Shown here piece by piece: positions 8,324 to 17,436 of a stretch of DNA of 64,000 nucleotides. The notes below the pieces were generated by a model. That model was given only the letters and a program-made list of their open reading frames with translations. It made no database searches and was not told the origin of the DNA. The DNA is from Paenibacillus_AB hodogayensis (GTDB taxonomy: Bacteria; Bacillota; Bacilli; Paenibacillales; NBRC-103111): contig NZ_BAAAYO010000008.1 of NCBI RefSeq assembly GCF_039536325.1, forward strand, positions 496,001 through 560,000, written 5' to 3'. Position 1 is the first letter of the stretch. Every line of letters begins with the position of its first letter. Position numbers and translations under genes: made by a program.

Positions 8324-8947
8324 TTAACGCACCTCTTCCATCCATGATTTCACATAAGGCATGATCCGTTCGCGCTTGCAATGCTCTGCGGTAATAATGG
8401 AGCGGATGCGCTCGCAAGCCGACTCCACCCGGTCGTTCACGACCGCATAATCGTAATGCTCGAGCAGCCGGATCTCATCGGCCGCCACGGACAGCCTGTT
8501 GCGGATCGAGTCGTCCGTCTCGGTGCCGCGGTTCTCGATGCGACTTCTGAGCTCGTTCAACGACGGCGGCATCAGGAAGATGAACACGCCTTCCGGAAAC
8601 CGCTGCTTGACCTTGAGCGCGCCCTGCACTTCGATCTCCAATATAATATCTTTTCCGGACTGAATCGTTTCGTTGACGAAGCTTCGCGGGGTGCCGTAAT
8701 ATTGGCCCACGTACTCGGCATACTCCAGCAATTCATCCCGTTCGATCATCGAGCGAAATTGTTCCTTCGATTTAAAAAAATAATTGACGCCTTCCTGCTC
8801 GCCAGCCCGCGGGTAACGGGTCGTCGCCGACACCGAATATACGAGATCCGGAGCCTGCTTGCGGAGCATGGAACAGACGGTTCCTTTGCCTACGCCGGAC
8901 GGGCCGGATAGCACGATCAAAAGGCCTTTGTCCGCATTACTCGTCAT
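8324..8947 (-). CDS. gmk: guanylate kinase
   Basis: Phosphorylates GMP to GDP with ATP. The P-loop GPSGVGKGT is near residue 13, followed by the GMP-binding segments SVSATTRYPRAGE and EYAEYVGQYYGTP, and a lid region ending in the RNRL motif. At 207 aa it is normal length. Two nearby ATGs exist (8953 and 8947). The second is preferred because AAGGA lies 8 nt before it and only 2 nt before the first. The start overlaps the end of remA. Confidence 0.96.
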   Translation of the reverse strand: MTSNADKGLLIVLSGPSGVGKGTVCSMLRKQAPDLVYSVSATTRYPRAGEQEGVNYFFKSKEQFRSMIERDELLEYAEYVGQYYGTPRSFVNETIQSGKDIILEIEVQGALKVKQRFPEGVFIFLMPPSLNELRSRIENRGTETDDSIRNRLSVAADEIRLLEHYDYAVVNDRVESACERIRSIITAEHCKRERIMPYVKSWMEEVR

Positions 8948-9200
8948 GATCATCGTCCTTGTTGTTCGTAAGTCTGTGGGCTACCGTCTCCGGCTGAACG
9001 GCGGACAAAATAACGTGGTCGCTGTCGGTAATAATTACCGCGCGCGTGCGTCTGCCGTACGTGGCGTCGATCAGCATATGCCGGTCGCGCGCCTCCTGAA
9101 TAATCCGCTTGATTGGAGCGGATTCCGGACTTACGATCGAGATGATCCGGTTTGCGGACACAATATTTCCGAAGCCGATATTGATCAGTTTAATGGCCAT
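8937..9200 (-). CDS. remA: extracellular matrix regulator RemA (DUF370)
   Basis: RemA is a DNA-binding activator of biofilm-matrix and osmoprotection genes in B. subtilis; it forms ring-shaped oligomers. The 87-aa protein shows the conserved IKLINIGFGNIVSANRIISI N-terminus, and the SAPIKRIIQEARDR and LIDATYGRRTRAV segments, which carry the DNA-contacting arginines. The start at 9200 (second of two adjacent ATGs) has GGAGG at 6-7 nt. The protein ends in an acidic tail (KDDDHDE) that overlaps gmk. It sits in the conserved yicC-remA-gmk-rpoZ order. Confidence 0.95.
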   Translation of the reverse strand: MAIKLINIGFGNIVSANRIISIVSPESAPIKRIIQEARDRHMLIDATYGRRTRAVIITDSDHVILSAVQPETVAHRLTNNKDDDHDE

Positions 9201-9319
9201 CATTGCCCTCCTACGAATTCAAGACCGCCGGGGCCGCCTAACCCGCTCCAGCAGCGGCCTTGCACTATTCTTGCCCATTGCCGCAAAGCTCATACTCTAG
9301 CAGTTGGCCAGAGCCGGCG

Positions 9320-10207
9320 TTATTCGATATTTTGCGCTTGCTCGCGCATCTTTTCCAACTCCGCCTTCATCTCGATGACCTGGCCCGCGAACTCCAGCCT
9401 GTTCGATTTCGAGCCGATCGTATTCACTTCCCGGTTCATTTCCTGAACCAGAAAATCGAATCGGCGGCCTGCCGGCTCATCGGCGGCAAGCAGCGACCGG
9501 CACTGCTCGAAATGACTGGACAGCCGGCTCAGCTCTTCGCCGATGTCGCATTTGTCGGCCATTAAGGCCACCTCGGTGACCAGTCGGGGATCGTCGGGCC
9601 GTATCGCCGCCGCGTCTCCCAGCAGCGCCGTCAGACGCGTCCGCAGCTTGGTCATATGCTCCTCGGCCGTGCCTGCGGCCGTCTCCGCCATCTCGCCATG
9701 CAGCCGTTCAAGACGAACGAGACATTCGTGGACGTACATCGACAGCCGCGTCCCTTCCGTTTCCCGCATACGCACCATGGCGCCGACGGCTTCGCGCACG
9801 CAGTCGAGCAGCGGTCCGGTCAACGCCTCCGCGTCGCTTTTCGTTTCGCGGATGACGAGCACGTCGGGGAGCGTCAGCAGATCCTTCAGGCTTAGCGAGT
9901 CGGTCAGACCGAACCGCGCCTTCAGCTCCCCGGCCGCTTGAACGTAACGCTCGGCTGCAGTCCAGTCGATCTCGACGCGCTTCGTCTCTCCCGCTTCCTT
10001 CTCGATCGTGACGAACGCTTCCACCTTACCGCGCCTGACGGCATGCTGAATCTCCCGCTTCACTTCGTCTTCCAACGAGAGCCACTCGCGGGGGATTCGA
10101 ACTGCTATTTCCGCGTAACGGTGATTGACCGACCTTACCTCGGCGTGCAGCCGATAGCCGCCGGAGACAAGACCGTGCTGGCCGAATCCGGTCATGCTGC
10201 GAATCAT
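9320..10207 (-). CDS. yicC: YicC family endoribonuclease
   Basis: This family has been shown to be an RNase in Escherichia coli; the Bacillus counterpart is YloC. The 295-aa protein has the MIRSMTGFGQ start, the EVRSVNHRY segment near residue 28, and the C-terminal DUF1732 signature EEL(SRL)SSHFEQ...GRRFDFLVQEMNREVNTIGSKS. An upstream ATG at 10222 would fall at the predicted transcription start, and its extra residues (MDVIR) are not part of the family, so 10207 is chosen. First gene of the yicC-remA-gmk-rpoZ unit. Confidence 0.94.
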   Translation of the reverse strand: MIRSMTGFGQHGLVSGGYRLHAEVRSVNHRYAEIAVRIPREWLSLEDEVKREIQHAVRRGKVEAFVTIEKEAGETKRVEIDWTAAERYVQAAGELKARFGLTDSLSLKDLLTLPDVLVIRETKSDAEALTGPLLDCVREAVGAMVRMRETEGTRLSMYVHECLVRLERLHGEMAETAAGTAEEHMTKLRTRLTALLGDAAAIRPDDPRLVTEVALMADKCDIGEELSRLSSHFEQCRSLLAADEPAGRRFDFLVQEMNREVNTIGSKSNRLEFAGQVIEMKAELEKMREQAQNIE

Positions 10208-10227
10208 GCGGATCACATCCATTACCT

Positions 10228-10256
10228 TATTCTAAAGCATTTTATACATGCGGACA
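10228..10256 (-). promoter_or_regulatory. sigma-A promoter of the yicC-remA-gmk-rpoZ unit
   Basis: Minus-strand TTGTCC (10256-10251), a 17-bp spacer, and TAGAAT (10233-10228) match a vegetative promoter. Transcription would begin about 10221, leaving a very short leader of about 14 nt before the ATG at 10207. Confidence 0.6.
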
Positions 10257-10359
10257 AGTAGAAATCCGCATTAAAGCCGATTAGCGGCAATCTGGGGCGA
10301 TCCAAGGCCGTTTTGCCAAGTCAAGCCCCAATTCTCGCACGCTTCCGAACGTTTGAAAC

Positions 10360-12273
10360 TCAAGCTTGCCGCTTTCCGGTTTTTTCCCATACGTAACGGG
10401 TCAGCTGCGCGCTCATATCGTAAAAATGCATCGGCGTCATCAAATAGATGCCGTTGAACCTCGGCAGCGCGGCGTCAAGCAGCTCCTTGCCGATCTGCAC
10501 CCCCTCGGCGCGCCCCCGCTCGCCGCTCAGCCCGCTCATCCGCCGGCGCACTTCTTCGGAAAGCTGAATGCCCGGAACTTCGTTGTGCAGGAAGGTTGCG
10601 TTCCCCTCGCTGACGATCGGCATCAAGCCCATAAAAATCGGGATATCCAGATGCTTCGTCAGCTCGTGGACGTTCTCGATCAGCTTAGCGTCGTACACCG
10701 GCTGAGTCATAACGAAGTCGGCCCCGGCCTCGATTTTTTTCTCCAGCCGCTGAACGGCTTTCTCCAAATATTTGACGTTCGGGTTGAACGCCGCTCCGAC
10801 GATAAACTTCGCTTTATGCTTGAGCGGCTTTCCCGAAAAGGCGATGCCTTCGTTCAACTGCTTGATCAGCCGGATCATCTCGAACGACGTCATGTCGTAT
10901 ACCGAGCTGGACCCCGGCAAGTCGCCGAATCGCGAAGGATCGCCGGTAATCACCAGCGTATGGTCGAGTCCGATCGCATGCATGCCCATCAGGTGCGATT
11001 GCGTGCCGATCAGGTTGCGGTCGCGGCAGGCGATATGCAGCAGCGGCCGGATGCCGAGCCGCTCCTTCAGCAGGAAGCCGAGCGGCATGTTGCTCATACG
11101 CGTAACGGCCAGCGCGTTATCGGCCATCGTCACCGAGTCGACGCCCACTTCCTGAAGCGCCTTGGCCCCCTCCATAAACTTGCCGATATCCAGATCCCGT
11201 GGCGTATCCCATTCCACGATAACGGTATGGCGCTGCTTGACCAGCTCGATCAGCGACGGCTCGCGTGCTTCCTTCGCCTGAGTGGCGACAGGCTGCGCTG
11301 GCGCGGTCTCCGCCACGACGGCGGCGGCGTGAGAATCGCCCCCGCCCGTTTCCTTCGCCGCTGGCTCGGCGTCGGGCGCCGCAGCGGTTTTCGGCGCCGC
11401 TTTCGGCTCATACCCGCTCAGCGCTTTCGCCATGGCGGCAATGTGCTCCGGCGTCGTTCCGCAGCAGCCGCCGATCAGTCGAGCCCCTTGATCGGCGAAC
11501 TTCTTAGCGTTCTCCGCAAAGTAGTCCGGCTTGGAGCCGAACACATATTCCCCGTCGACATAGCCGGGAAGTCCGGCGTTTGGAAAGATGGACAGCGGCA
11601 CGTCGGCCGGCGGCGTCAGCTTCTCCATCGTCCGCAGGATGCCGGTCGGCCCGCTGTGGCAGTTGAAGCCGAGAACGTCCGCCCCGGCGTCGCGGAGCCG
11701 TTGAAACGCCTCGTTATAGCCGATGCCGTCGTTCGTCGTCGCCCCGCCGTCGGTGGCGAATTGGCCGATGATCGGCAGCGCGGTCAGCTTGCGCGCGACG
11801 TCGACCACAAGGAGCATTTCCTCCAAATCGTAGAACGTCTCCAGCAGCAGTCCGTCCACGCCGCCTTCCAGCAACGCCTCGATCTGCTCGCGAAAATCGT
11901 TCTCCAGCTGCTCCGTTGCAATGTTCCGGCGGCGCGCCGCCCGGATCGAGCCAACGGCGCCAACGACATAGGCGTCCTGGCCGACGACCTGCCGGGCGAT
12001 CGCTACCCCGGCCTTGTTGATCGCCGCGACCTCGTGCTCCAATCCGAACTTGGACAGCTTCTCGCGATTGGCCGAGAACGTATTCGTCTCGATCAGCCGC
12101 GCTCCCGCCTCGTAATACCGGCGATGCACGTCGCCGATTACGTCCGGCTTCAGCAAATTGTATTCCTCGTAGGAAACGCCAACCGGAAACCCGAGCTGAT
12201 ACAACAACGTCCCCATTGCCCCGTCGCCGATCAGCACGCGCTCGGCGAGCGCTTCCCGCAAATCCGCTCTCAT
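10360..12273 (-). CDS. yitJ: bifunctional homocysteine S-methyltransferase/methylenetetrahydrofolate reductase
   Basis: A fusion of two methionine-cycle enzymes, as in Bacillus YitJ. Residues about 1-285 are the zinc homocysteine methyltransferase, with LIGDGAMGT near the start and the metal-ligand cysteines in GFNCHSG and GGCCGTT. An Ala/Pro/Thr/Glu-rich linker (about 290-340) joins it to a MTHFR TIM barrel (about 345-637) with the flavin-domain segments FIVGAAFNPN and DFVMTQPVYD. ATG at 12273 is preferred over GTG at 12285 because GAGG lies 6 nt upstream. It follows dapF by 38 nt. No SAM riboswitch precedes it, unlike the B. subtilis gene. Confidence 0.93.
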   Translation of the reverse strand: MRADLREALAERVLIGDGAMGTLLYQLGFPVGVSYEEYNLLKPDVIGDVHRRYYEAGARLIETNTFSANREKLSKFGLEHEVAAINKAGVAIARQVVGQDAYVVGAVGSIRAARRRNIATEQLENDFREQIEALLEGGVDGLLLETFYDLEEMLLVVDVARKLTALPIIGQFATDGGATTNDGIGYNEAFQRLRDAGADVLGFNCHSGPTGILRTMEKLTPPADVPLSIFPNAGLPGYVDGEYVFGSKPDYFAENAKKFADQGARLIGGCCGTTPEHIAAMAKALSGYEPKAAPKTAAAPDAEPAAKETGGGDSHAAAVVAETAPAQPVATQAKEAREPSLIELVKQRHTVIVEWDTPRDLDIGKFMEGAKALQEVGVDSVTMADNALAVTRMSNMPLGFLLKERLGIRPLLHIACRDRNLIGTQSHLMGMHAIGLDHTLVITGDPSRFGDLPGSSSVYDMTSFEMIRLIKQLNEGIAFSGKPLKHKAKFIVGAAFNPNVKYLEKAVQRLEKKIEAGADFVMTQPVYDAKLIENVHELTKHLDIPIFMGLMPIVSEGNATFLHNEVPGIQLSEEVRRRMSGLSGERGRAEGVQIGKELLDAALPRFNGIYLMTPMHFYDMSAQLTRYVWEKTGKRQA

Positions 12274-12311
12274 CCTAGTCCTCACCCGTTCTTTCTATAT
12301 ATGGATCCAGC

Positions 12312-13151
12312 TTAACGGCCGGCCAGCTCTCCGCGATAGACGATCTCCGCCGGTCCGGTCATATACACCCGGTTGTCCGCTTCGCTCCATTCGATATCGA
12401 GATCGCCGCCCTTGAGCGACACGATCGCCCGGCGCTCCGTCTTGCCGTCCAGAACGGCCGCAACCAGCGTGGCGCACGCTCCGGTGCCGCAGGCGAGCGT
12501 AGGCCCGGCTCCGCGCTCCCATACGCGCATGTCGATCTGCGTCCGCGAACGGACCGTGGCGAATTCCACGTTGATCCGCTTCGGAAAAAGCTCATTATTC
12601 TCGAGCAGCGGACCGTAGCGGTACAGATCGAAGCCCGGCGCGTCATCCACATAGATCACGCAATGCGGGTTGCCCATCGAAACGGCGGTAAAGCGGAACT
12701 CCGTCCCGTCCGCCTCGACCGGGTGGCCGATAACCCGGTCCGCGTCCAGGCTTGTCGGGATCGACAGCCCGTTCAGGATTGGTTCCCCCATATCGACGCG
12801 CACGGTTTGCACCCGTCCGTCCCGCACGTTCAGCACGATCGGCTGGACGCCGGCGCCAATCGTTTCGATCGCCAGCTCCGTTTTATTTGTCAGACCGTTA
12901 TCGTATACATATTTGGCCACACAGCGGATCGCATTGCCGCATTGCTCCGCCTCGGACCCGTCGGAATTAATAATGCGCATTTGAAAATCGGCCTTGTCGG
13001 AAGGCAATATAAAGACGAGTCCGTCCGCACCAATTCCGAAAAAACGGTTGCATACCCGCACCGCCGTTTCGGAGGCGTCGTCCGGTAAAGCGGCTTCCCC
13101 GTAAACGACGATAAAATCGTTGCCAAGCCCATGCATTTTCGTAAAATTCAT
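12312..13151 (-). CDS. dapF: diaminopimelate epimerase
   Basis: Converts LL- to meso-diaminopimelate for lysine and peptidoglycan synthesis. The 279-aa protein starts MNFTKMHGLGNDF. The two catalytic cysteines are visible in EQCGNAIRC (near residue 75) and ACGTGAC (near 222), one in each half of the pseudo-symmetric fold. It is transcribed ahead of the methionine-cycle fusion enzyme. An AT-rich promoter-like region lies immediately upstream. Confidence 0.97.
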   Translation of the reverse strand: MNFTKMHGLGNDFIVVYGEAALPDDASETAVRVCNRFFGIGADGLVFILPSDKADFQMRIINSDGSEAEQCGNAIRCVAKYVYDNGLTNKTELAIETIGAGVQPIVLNVRDGRVQTVRVDMGEPILNGLSIPTSLDADRVIGHPVEADGTEFRFTAVSMGNPHCVIYVDDAPGFDLYRYGPLLENNELFPKRINVEFATVRSRTQIDMRVWERGAGPTLACGTGACATLVAAVLDGKTERRAIVSLKGGDLDIEWSEADNRVYMTGPAEIVYRGELAGR

Positions 13152-13162
13152 GTGATATCCCC

Positions 13163-13196
13163 TGCTCTATCGTTGGATTAGACCTATTATAGAGCA
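13163..13196 (-). promoter_or_regulatory. dapF promoter region with inverted repeat
   Basis: A perfect minus-strand -10 hexamer TATAAT lies at 13191-13186; no good -35 is present at 16-18 bp. It is flanked and partly overlapped by an 8-bp inverted repeat, TGCTCTAT (13163-13170) and ATAGAGCA (13189-13196). The arrangement could be an operator, but that is inference. Confidence 0.4.
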
Positions 13197-13199
13197 TAT

Positions 13200-13538
13200 T
13201 GAACGTCATGCCTAGTGATTTCGTAAGCGAGAGCGTTCGCGAGCGAGAAAATTGCGGCATTAGCCCCGCAGGTTCGCGCTCATCGGCAATAATGGCCGAA
13301 ACGGCCAGACCAGCCGCGTTTATCCCCGCCGCTAGCGTCCGGAAGCGGCGTATCGCAGTCAGCGCAGGCTACGCCCCGCTCCGTCTCTACAAGCAAGCCA
13401 AAATGGCCGGAGCGCAGAAAGCGTATCGCCTTCCGTCCCCGGCCCTGCCCGTTACTCGATGCGGCCGCATGTCGGCGCCCAATCGCAGCCGTTCACCGCA
13501 CAGCTCTTGCCGATCAAGAACCTCCCTCCTGCCCCAGC
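13200..13538. other. intergenic stretch with no supported gene
   Basis: About 340 bp between the dapF promoter and the end of the first ABC permease operon. Open frames here lack ribosome binding sites and any recognisable protein motif. No hairpin followed by a U-tract was found, so the end of the permease transcript is not explained. Confidence 0.5.
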
Positions 13539-14423
13539 CTACCCTTTCACGCTGCCGAGCACGATGCCCTTCATGAAATACTTTTGCAAAAACGGATAGA
13601 CGAGCAAAATCGGCAGCGCCCCGAGGAAAATTTGCGCCGCGCTGAACGTCCGGTCCGAAATCAGCTTGAGCAGGTTGTCGTCGGTCATCGACAGCTGCTG
13701 CAAATCCTGCTGAATGATGACCGTCTGCAAGTACGATTGCAGCGGATACCGATCCGGCGTATGCATGTAGATAAGGCCGTCGAACCAGGCGTTCCAATGG
13801 CCGACGATCGAGAACAGCGACAGCGTGGCGAGCGCCGGCGTCGACAGCGGCACGAACACCCGCCACATGATCGTGAACTGTCCTGCGCCGTCGATCAGCG
13901 AAGCCTCCTCCAGCTCCTTCGGCAAGCCGCGGAAGAAGTTAAGCAGCAGCACGACGCTGAACACCGGCACGGCCCCGGGCAGAATGAGCGCCCAGATCGT
14001 ATTCATAATGCCGGTCTGCTGGACGACCATATAGGTCGGCACCAGTCCGCCCCCGAACAAAATCGTCAAAAAAAACAGCCATACGTAAATCGTGCGCATC
14101 CGAAACGCCTGCACTTCCTTTGACAGCGGGTACGCCGTCAGTACGATCAGCACCATATTGACCGCCGTGCCGAGCACAACCCGTTTCACCGATACGAGCA
14201 GCGAGCGCAGGAACGCGTCCTGGCGAAGCACGTATTCGTACGATTTCGTATTAAAATCGACCGGCCACAGCTTGACCAGCCCCGCCGAGGCAGCCGTATT
14301 CGAGCTGAACGAGATGGCCAGCACGTGGACGAGGGGCAGGATGCACATCAGGGCGAGCGCGCCCAGAAACAACAGGTTGACGGCCATAAACAGCCGGCGT
14401 CCCCAAGAGCGGTCTTCCACCAT
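13539..14423 (-). CDS. carbohydrate ABC transporter permease, LplC/YtcP type
   Basis: Inner permease of a CUT1-type sugar importer (294 aa, six predicted membrane segments). The cytoplasmic EAA loop that contacts the ATPase is seen as EELEEASLIDGAGQ...P near residue 185, and the protein ends KYFMKGIVLGSVKG, the usual C-terminus of this subfamily. The start at 14423 (MVEDRSWGRR) has GGAGGAG 6 nt upstream; a longer frame to 14462 overlaps the preceding gene. It is 16 nt after the other permease. No ATP-binding subunit gene is nearby, so a shared MsmX-type ATPase is likely. Confidence 0.92.
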   Translation of the reverse strand: MVEDRSWGRRLFMAVNLLFLGALALMCILPLVHVLAISFSSNTAASAGLVKLWPVDFNTKSYEYVLRQDAFLRSLLVSVKRVVLGTAVNMVLIVLTAYPLSKEVQAFRMRTIYVWLFFLTILFGGGLVPTYMVVQQTGIMNTIWALILPGAVPVFSVVLLLNFFRGLPKELEEASLIDGAGQFTIMWRVFVPLSTPALATLSLFSIVGHWNAWFDGLIYMHTPDRYPLQSYLQTVIIQQDLQQLSMTDDNLLKLISDRTFSAAQIFLGALPILLVYPFLQKYFMKGIVLGSVKG

Positions 14424-14439
14424 CCGGCTTCTCCTCCAT

Positions 14440-15336
14440 TCAAAATATCCGGTAGTTGGCAAACCGGTAAGCCAGCCAATACGAGACGCTGATCAGCAGC
14501 AGCGACACGACCGACTTGAACAGACCGACCGCCGTCGCCACGCTGTACTGCATCTGCTGAAGCCCCATCCGGTACACCATCGTATCGATAATATCGCCGG
14601 TCTCGTATACCTGCGGGCTGTACAGCACGAACACCTGATCAAAGCCCGCGTTTAACACGCTGCCGAGGCTGAGCGTCGCCATCAGCACGATGACCGGACG
14701 CATGCCGGGCAGCGTAATATGCCAAGTCTGCCGCCAGCGTGCCGCTCCGTCGACGACGGCCGCCTCGTAGAGGGAAGGATCGATCGAGGTCAGCGCGGCC
14801 AAATAGACGATCGTCGCGAAGCCGAACTCCTTCCACTCGTTCGAGACGACCAGCACGTACCGGAACCAGCGGTTATCGCCGAGAAAATAAACCGGCTCGA
14901 CGCCGAACAGCGACAGAACGTCATTAACGATTCCTTGCGTGGGGGACAAAATGTTGATCAGAATGCCGCCCACGATAATCCACGATAAAAAATGGGGCAT
15001 GTACACGAGCGTCTGCACGCTGCGTTTGAACCATTTTTGACGCACCTCGTTCAGCAGCAGCGAAGTCGCGACCGGGGCGACGAGTCCCGCGGCGATCTTC
15101 ATGATCGCAATCGCCAGCGTATTCCATACGACCTTGAGCGTATCCGGCAAGCTGAACACATACGCGAAATTGTCGAAGCCCACCCAATCCGATTTCCACA
15201 AGCCGAACACCGGGACGAAGTTTTGAAACGCCATCACGATACCGGCCATCGGGCCGTAGCTGTAGACGAGTATAATGAGGAGTCCCGGCACGAGCATCAA
15301 ATGAAACGGCCATTCCGACCTCAGTCTGCGAAGCAT
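14440..15336 (-). CDS. carbohydrate ABC transporter permease, LplB type
   Basis: Partner permease of the importer (298 aa, six membrane segments). The N-terminal segment MLVPGLLIILVYSYGPMAGI and FKRSVQTLVYMPHFLSWIIV are typical of LplB. The EAA loop reads SLYEAAVVDGAARWRQTWH near residue 185. GGGAGGG lies 7 nt before the ATG. It lies 152 nt downstream of the solute-binding protein gene, separated by a strong hairpin, and 16 nt before the second permease. Confidence 0.93.
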   Translation of the reverse strand: MLRRLRSEWPFHLMLVPGLLIILVYSYGPMAGIVMAFQNFVPVFGLWKSDWVGFDNFAYVFSLPDTLKVVWNTLAIAIMKIAAGLVAPVATSLLLNEVRQKWFKRSVQTLVYMPHFLSWIIVGGILINILSPTQGIVNDVLSLFGVEPVYFLGDNRWFRYVLVVSNEWKEFGFATIVYLAALTSIDPSLYEAAVVDGAARWRQTWHITLPGMRPVIVLMATLSLGSVLNAGFDQVFVLYSPQVYETGDIIDTMVYRMGLQQMQYSVATAVGLFKSVVSLLLISVSYWLAYRFANYRIF

Positions 15337-15433
15337 GGGTCAACCCTCCCGATCCTGAAAGCAAATGCAGTTCGCGTCAAAGTCCGCACGCGGCGCCGTA
15401 GCGCTTGACAAACGAAGCGGCGGAAAACCGGTC

Positions 15434-15483
15434 GGCCTCGGGCAGCGGGAAGCGGCGGACGTTCCGCCCCCCCTGCCGAGGCC
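15434..15483 (-). other. stable hairpin after solute-binding protein gene
   Basis: Six nucleotides past the binding-protein stop codon, minus-strand GGCCTCGGCAG pairs with CTGCCCGAGGCC (one bulge), enclosing an inner GGCGGA-ACG-TCCGCC stem. There is no U-tract. Such hairpins in sugar ABC operons often stabilise the upstream binding-protein mRNA while reducing permease expression. That role is inferred here. Confidence 0.55.
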
Positions 15484-15488
15484 GCAGC

Positions 15489-17159
15489 TTATTTTTTGGC
15501 GTACCAGTCGTTAACTTCTTTCGTCATATCGTCTCCGCCCAGCCGCTTCCAGTCCTTCACGAACGTATCGAAGGCGTCGAGCGGACCGCCGAGCACGATC
15601 TTCGTCATCATCTCCAGCTCCATCTTGTCGAGGTTCGCTTTCTTCTGGACCATCGTTGGCGTCGGCACCGTAATGAACTGATCGGGCATAAAGCGGTCTT
15701 CCTTCAAATAGATGTTGTTGATGATCGGCCCCGCGCCCCAGCTGTCGCTGCGCGAGCCTTCCTTCCACGAATCGCCGGTTCCCGCGCGGTACTCTAGAAT
15801 TTTGGCGTACTCGCCCCGTTCCTCCGGAGTCAGCTTCGCCAGCGTCGCTTCGTCGGCTTTCGCAGAGCTTTTGAGCAGCGGCTCAAGATGGACGGAGATT
15901 TCCGCGTTTTTGAACGGCTTGTAGATTTTGACCGGCGCATTCGTCCAATGGGAGATGCCGTTGCTGTCGTTGTATTTGCCGTAAACGTCGTCCTTCGTGT
16001 TCAAATAAAACAGCTGCAGCCATATATCGGCCATCTTCAGCACCGCTTCGGGGTTTTTCACGCCTTTCTTGACGACCCAGAAGCCGCTGAAAATATTCAG
16101 CCCGTATTGCAGCTTCGCTGGCGCGGCGTCAATCGATGGCGCGGGGAACGGCAGCCAGCGCACCTTCGGCGTCTGTGTCGACAGCGGCGCGAAGCCGGCC
16201 GTCAGCGATCCGTAATAAATGCCCAGCTTGTTGCTGCCGAAGCTTTCATTCACCTTGGTCGCATCCTTGACGCCGAACTCCTTGTCGATCTGTCCGGCTT
16301 TGTACATGTCCTGCAGCTTGGCAAGCGCCGTCTTCATCTCCGGCTGAATCGAGCTGTACGCCAGCTTGCCGTCCTTATCCTTGATCCAGATGCCCTTGTA
16401 CGCATGAAAGCCGTTTAGAAACCCGTTGATCAGGCCGATGTCCTTGTCGATCGCCAGTCCGTACGTATCGTTTTTGCCATTGCCGTCCGGGTCTTTCGTT
16501 GTAAACGCTTCCGAAATGGCGAGCAGATCGGCCATCGTTTTCGGCCCCGACAGCCCGAGCGCCTTCATCCAGTCTTCGCGAATCCAGACCACCGGTACGG
16601 ATTCTTTCGCCACGCCGGTGAACGGAATGCCCATCAGCTTGCCGCCAACAGTCGCCGCCTGCATCGGCTCCGGCCCGGCATCCTTCATGACCTGCCGGAT
16701 CGTATCGGTCGCATACTGGTTGTACACCTGGGTCATATCCTCCAGCAGCCCGGCCTTGTTCAATTGCGCGAACTGCTCCGGCGTGGCGAGGAAAAAGTCG
16801 GGAACGTCGCCCGAGGACATCATCAGATTCAGCTTCTGTTCCAGCTCCTTTCGCGGGCCGTCCCAGATCGTATTGACCTCGATGCCGGCCGTATCCTTTA
16901 AATACCGCGACCACGGATTGTTGTTCACATCGTCCCCTTGAACGAATTTGGGAACCCCGTAGTTGAAGCTGGCGGTGCTCAGCTTGACCGGAGGATCGAA
17001 TTTGTCCGGCAAGCCTTTGGTCGCCGACTTCGTATCGGCCGGAGGCGTCGCCGCCGTTCCCGGATTACCCGCTTTGTCTCCGCTGCCGGAACTGCATCCT
17101 GCCAAAGCCGCCGTCACGCTTAATACGCCGGCCAGCGCGGCCGCAACCGTCTTGTTCAT
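15489..17159 (-). CDS. extracellular sugar-binding lipoprotein of ABC transporter
   Basis: A 556-aa solute-binding protein of the large Paenibacillus LplA-like class. The N-terminus MNKTVAAALAGVLSVTAALA precedes a lipobox ending in GC (Cys21), followed by a Gly/Ser/Ala/Thr linker, so it is a membrane-anchored lipoprotein outside the cell. The family segment KDPDGNGKNDTYGLA appears near residue 195. The ATG at 17159 is chosen because GAAGGAGG lies 9 nt upstream and it gives a clean signal peptide; the open frame extends further without signal. It heads the binding protein-permease-permease operon and is divergent from an AraC sensor. The substrate cannot be told from sequence. Confidence 0.92.
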   Translation of the reverse strand: MNKTVAAALAGVLSVTAALAGCSSGSGDKAGNPGTAATPPADTKSATKGLPDKFDPPVKLSTASFNYGVPKFVQGDDVNNNPWSRYLKDTAGIEVNTIWDGPRKELEQKLNLMMSSGDVPDFFLATPEQFAQLNKAGLLEDMTQVYNQYATDTIRQVMKDAGPEPMQAATVGGKLMGIPFTGVAKESVPVVWIREDWMKALGLSGPKTMADLLAISEAFTTKDPDGNGKNDTYGLAIDKDIGLINGFLNGFHAYKGIWIKDKDGKLAYSSIQPEMKTALAKLQDMYKAGQIDKEFGVKDATKVNESFGSNKLGIYYGSLTAGFAPLSTQTPKVRWLPFPAPSIDAAPAKLQYGLNIFSGFWVVKKGVKNPEAVLKMADIWLQLFYLNTKDDVYGKYNDSNGISHWTNAPVKIYKPFKNAEISVHLEPLLKSSAKADEATLAKLTPEERGEYAKILEYRAGTGDSWKEGSRSDSWGAGPIINNIYLKEDRFMPDQFITVPTPTMVQKKANLDKMELEMMTKIVLGGPLDAFDTFVKDWKRLGGDDMTKEVNDWYAKK

Positions 17160-17383
17160 ATTCGCCTGCCTCCTTCGGATGATAGGGCTTAATTCCTCTC
17201 TATGACTATCCGTACCGCTTGCGGTGCCGTCCCCCTTCGCCTCCTTTGACCCAAAACCGTATGAGAGGTTCCCTCGGACATCATCATCGCACCGGGACAA
17301 GCCTGTCCGCTATCCGTAATTTCGCCGCCAGTACGCTTTTGCGGCTAATCGCCGATATTGCATAGGAGAGCCTCAATTGCATA

Positions 17384-17411
17384 TTGATCGGAGGAAAGGA
17401 TGCGCTACAAT
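17384..17411 (+). promoter_or_regulatory. sigma-A promoter of the AraC sensor gene
   Basis: TTGATC (17384-17389), a 16-bp spacer and TACAAT (17406-17411) form a plausible promoter 115 nt before the AraC start. The predicted start of transcription is about 17418, just ahead of a catabolite-responsive element candidate. Confidence 0.5.
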
Positions 17412-17436
17412 AGATAAGAAGGGCGCAAACCCGGTT

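Noticed and set aside
10286..10349. Possible hairpin around GGGGCGATCC...GCCCC between yicC and the methionine-cycle gene, considered as a terminator.
   Set aside because: The pairing is short and interrupted and there is no T-run.
10366..12315. A 649-codon open frame on the plus strand, antisense to the methionine-cycle fusion gene.
   Set aside because: The minus-strand frame has clear enzyme motifs; the antisense translation has none.
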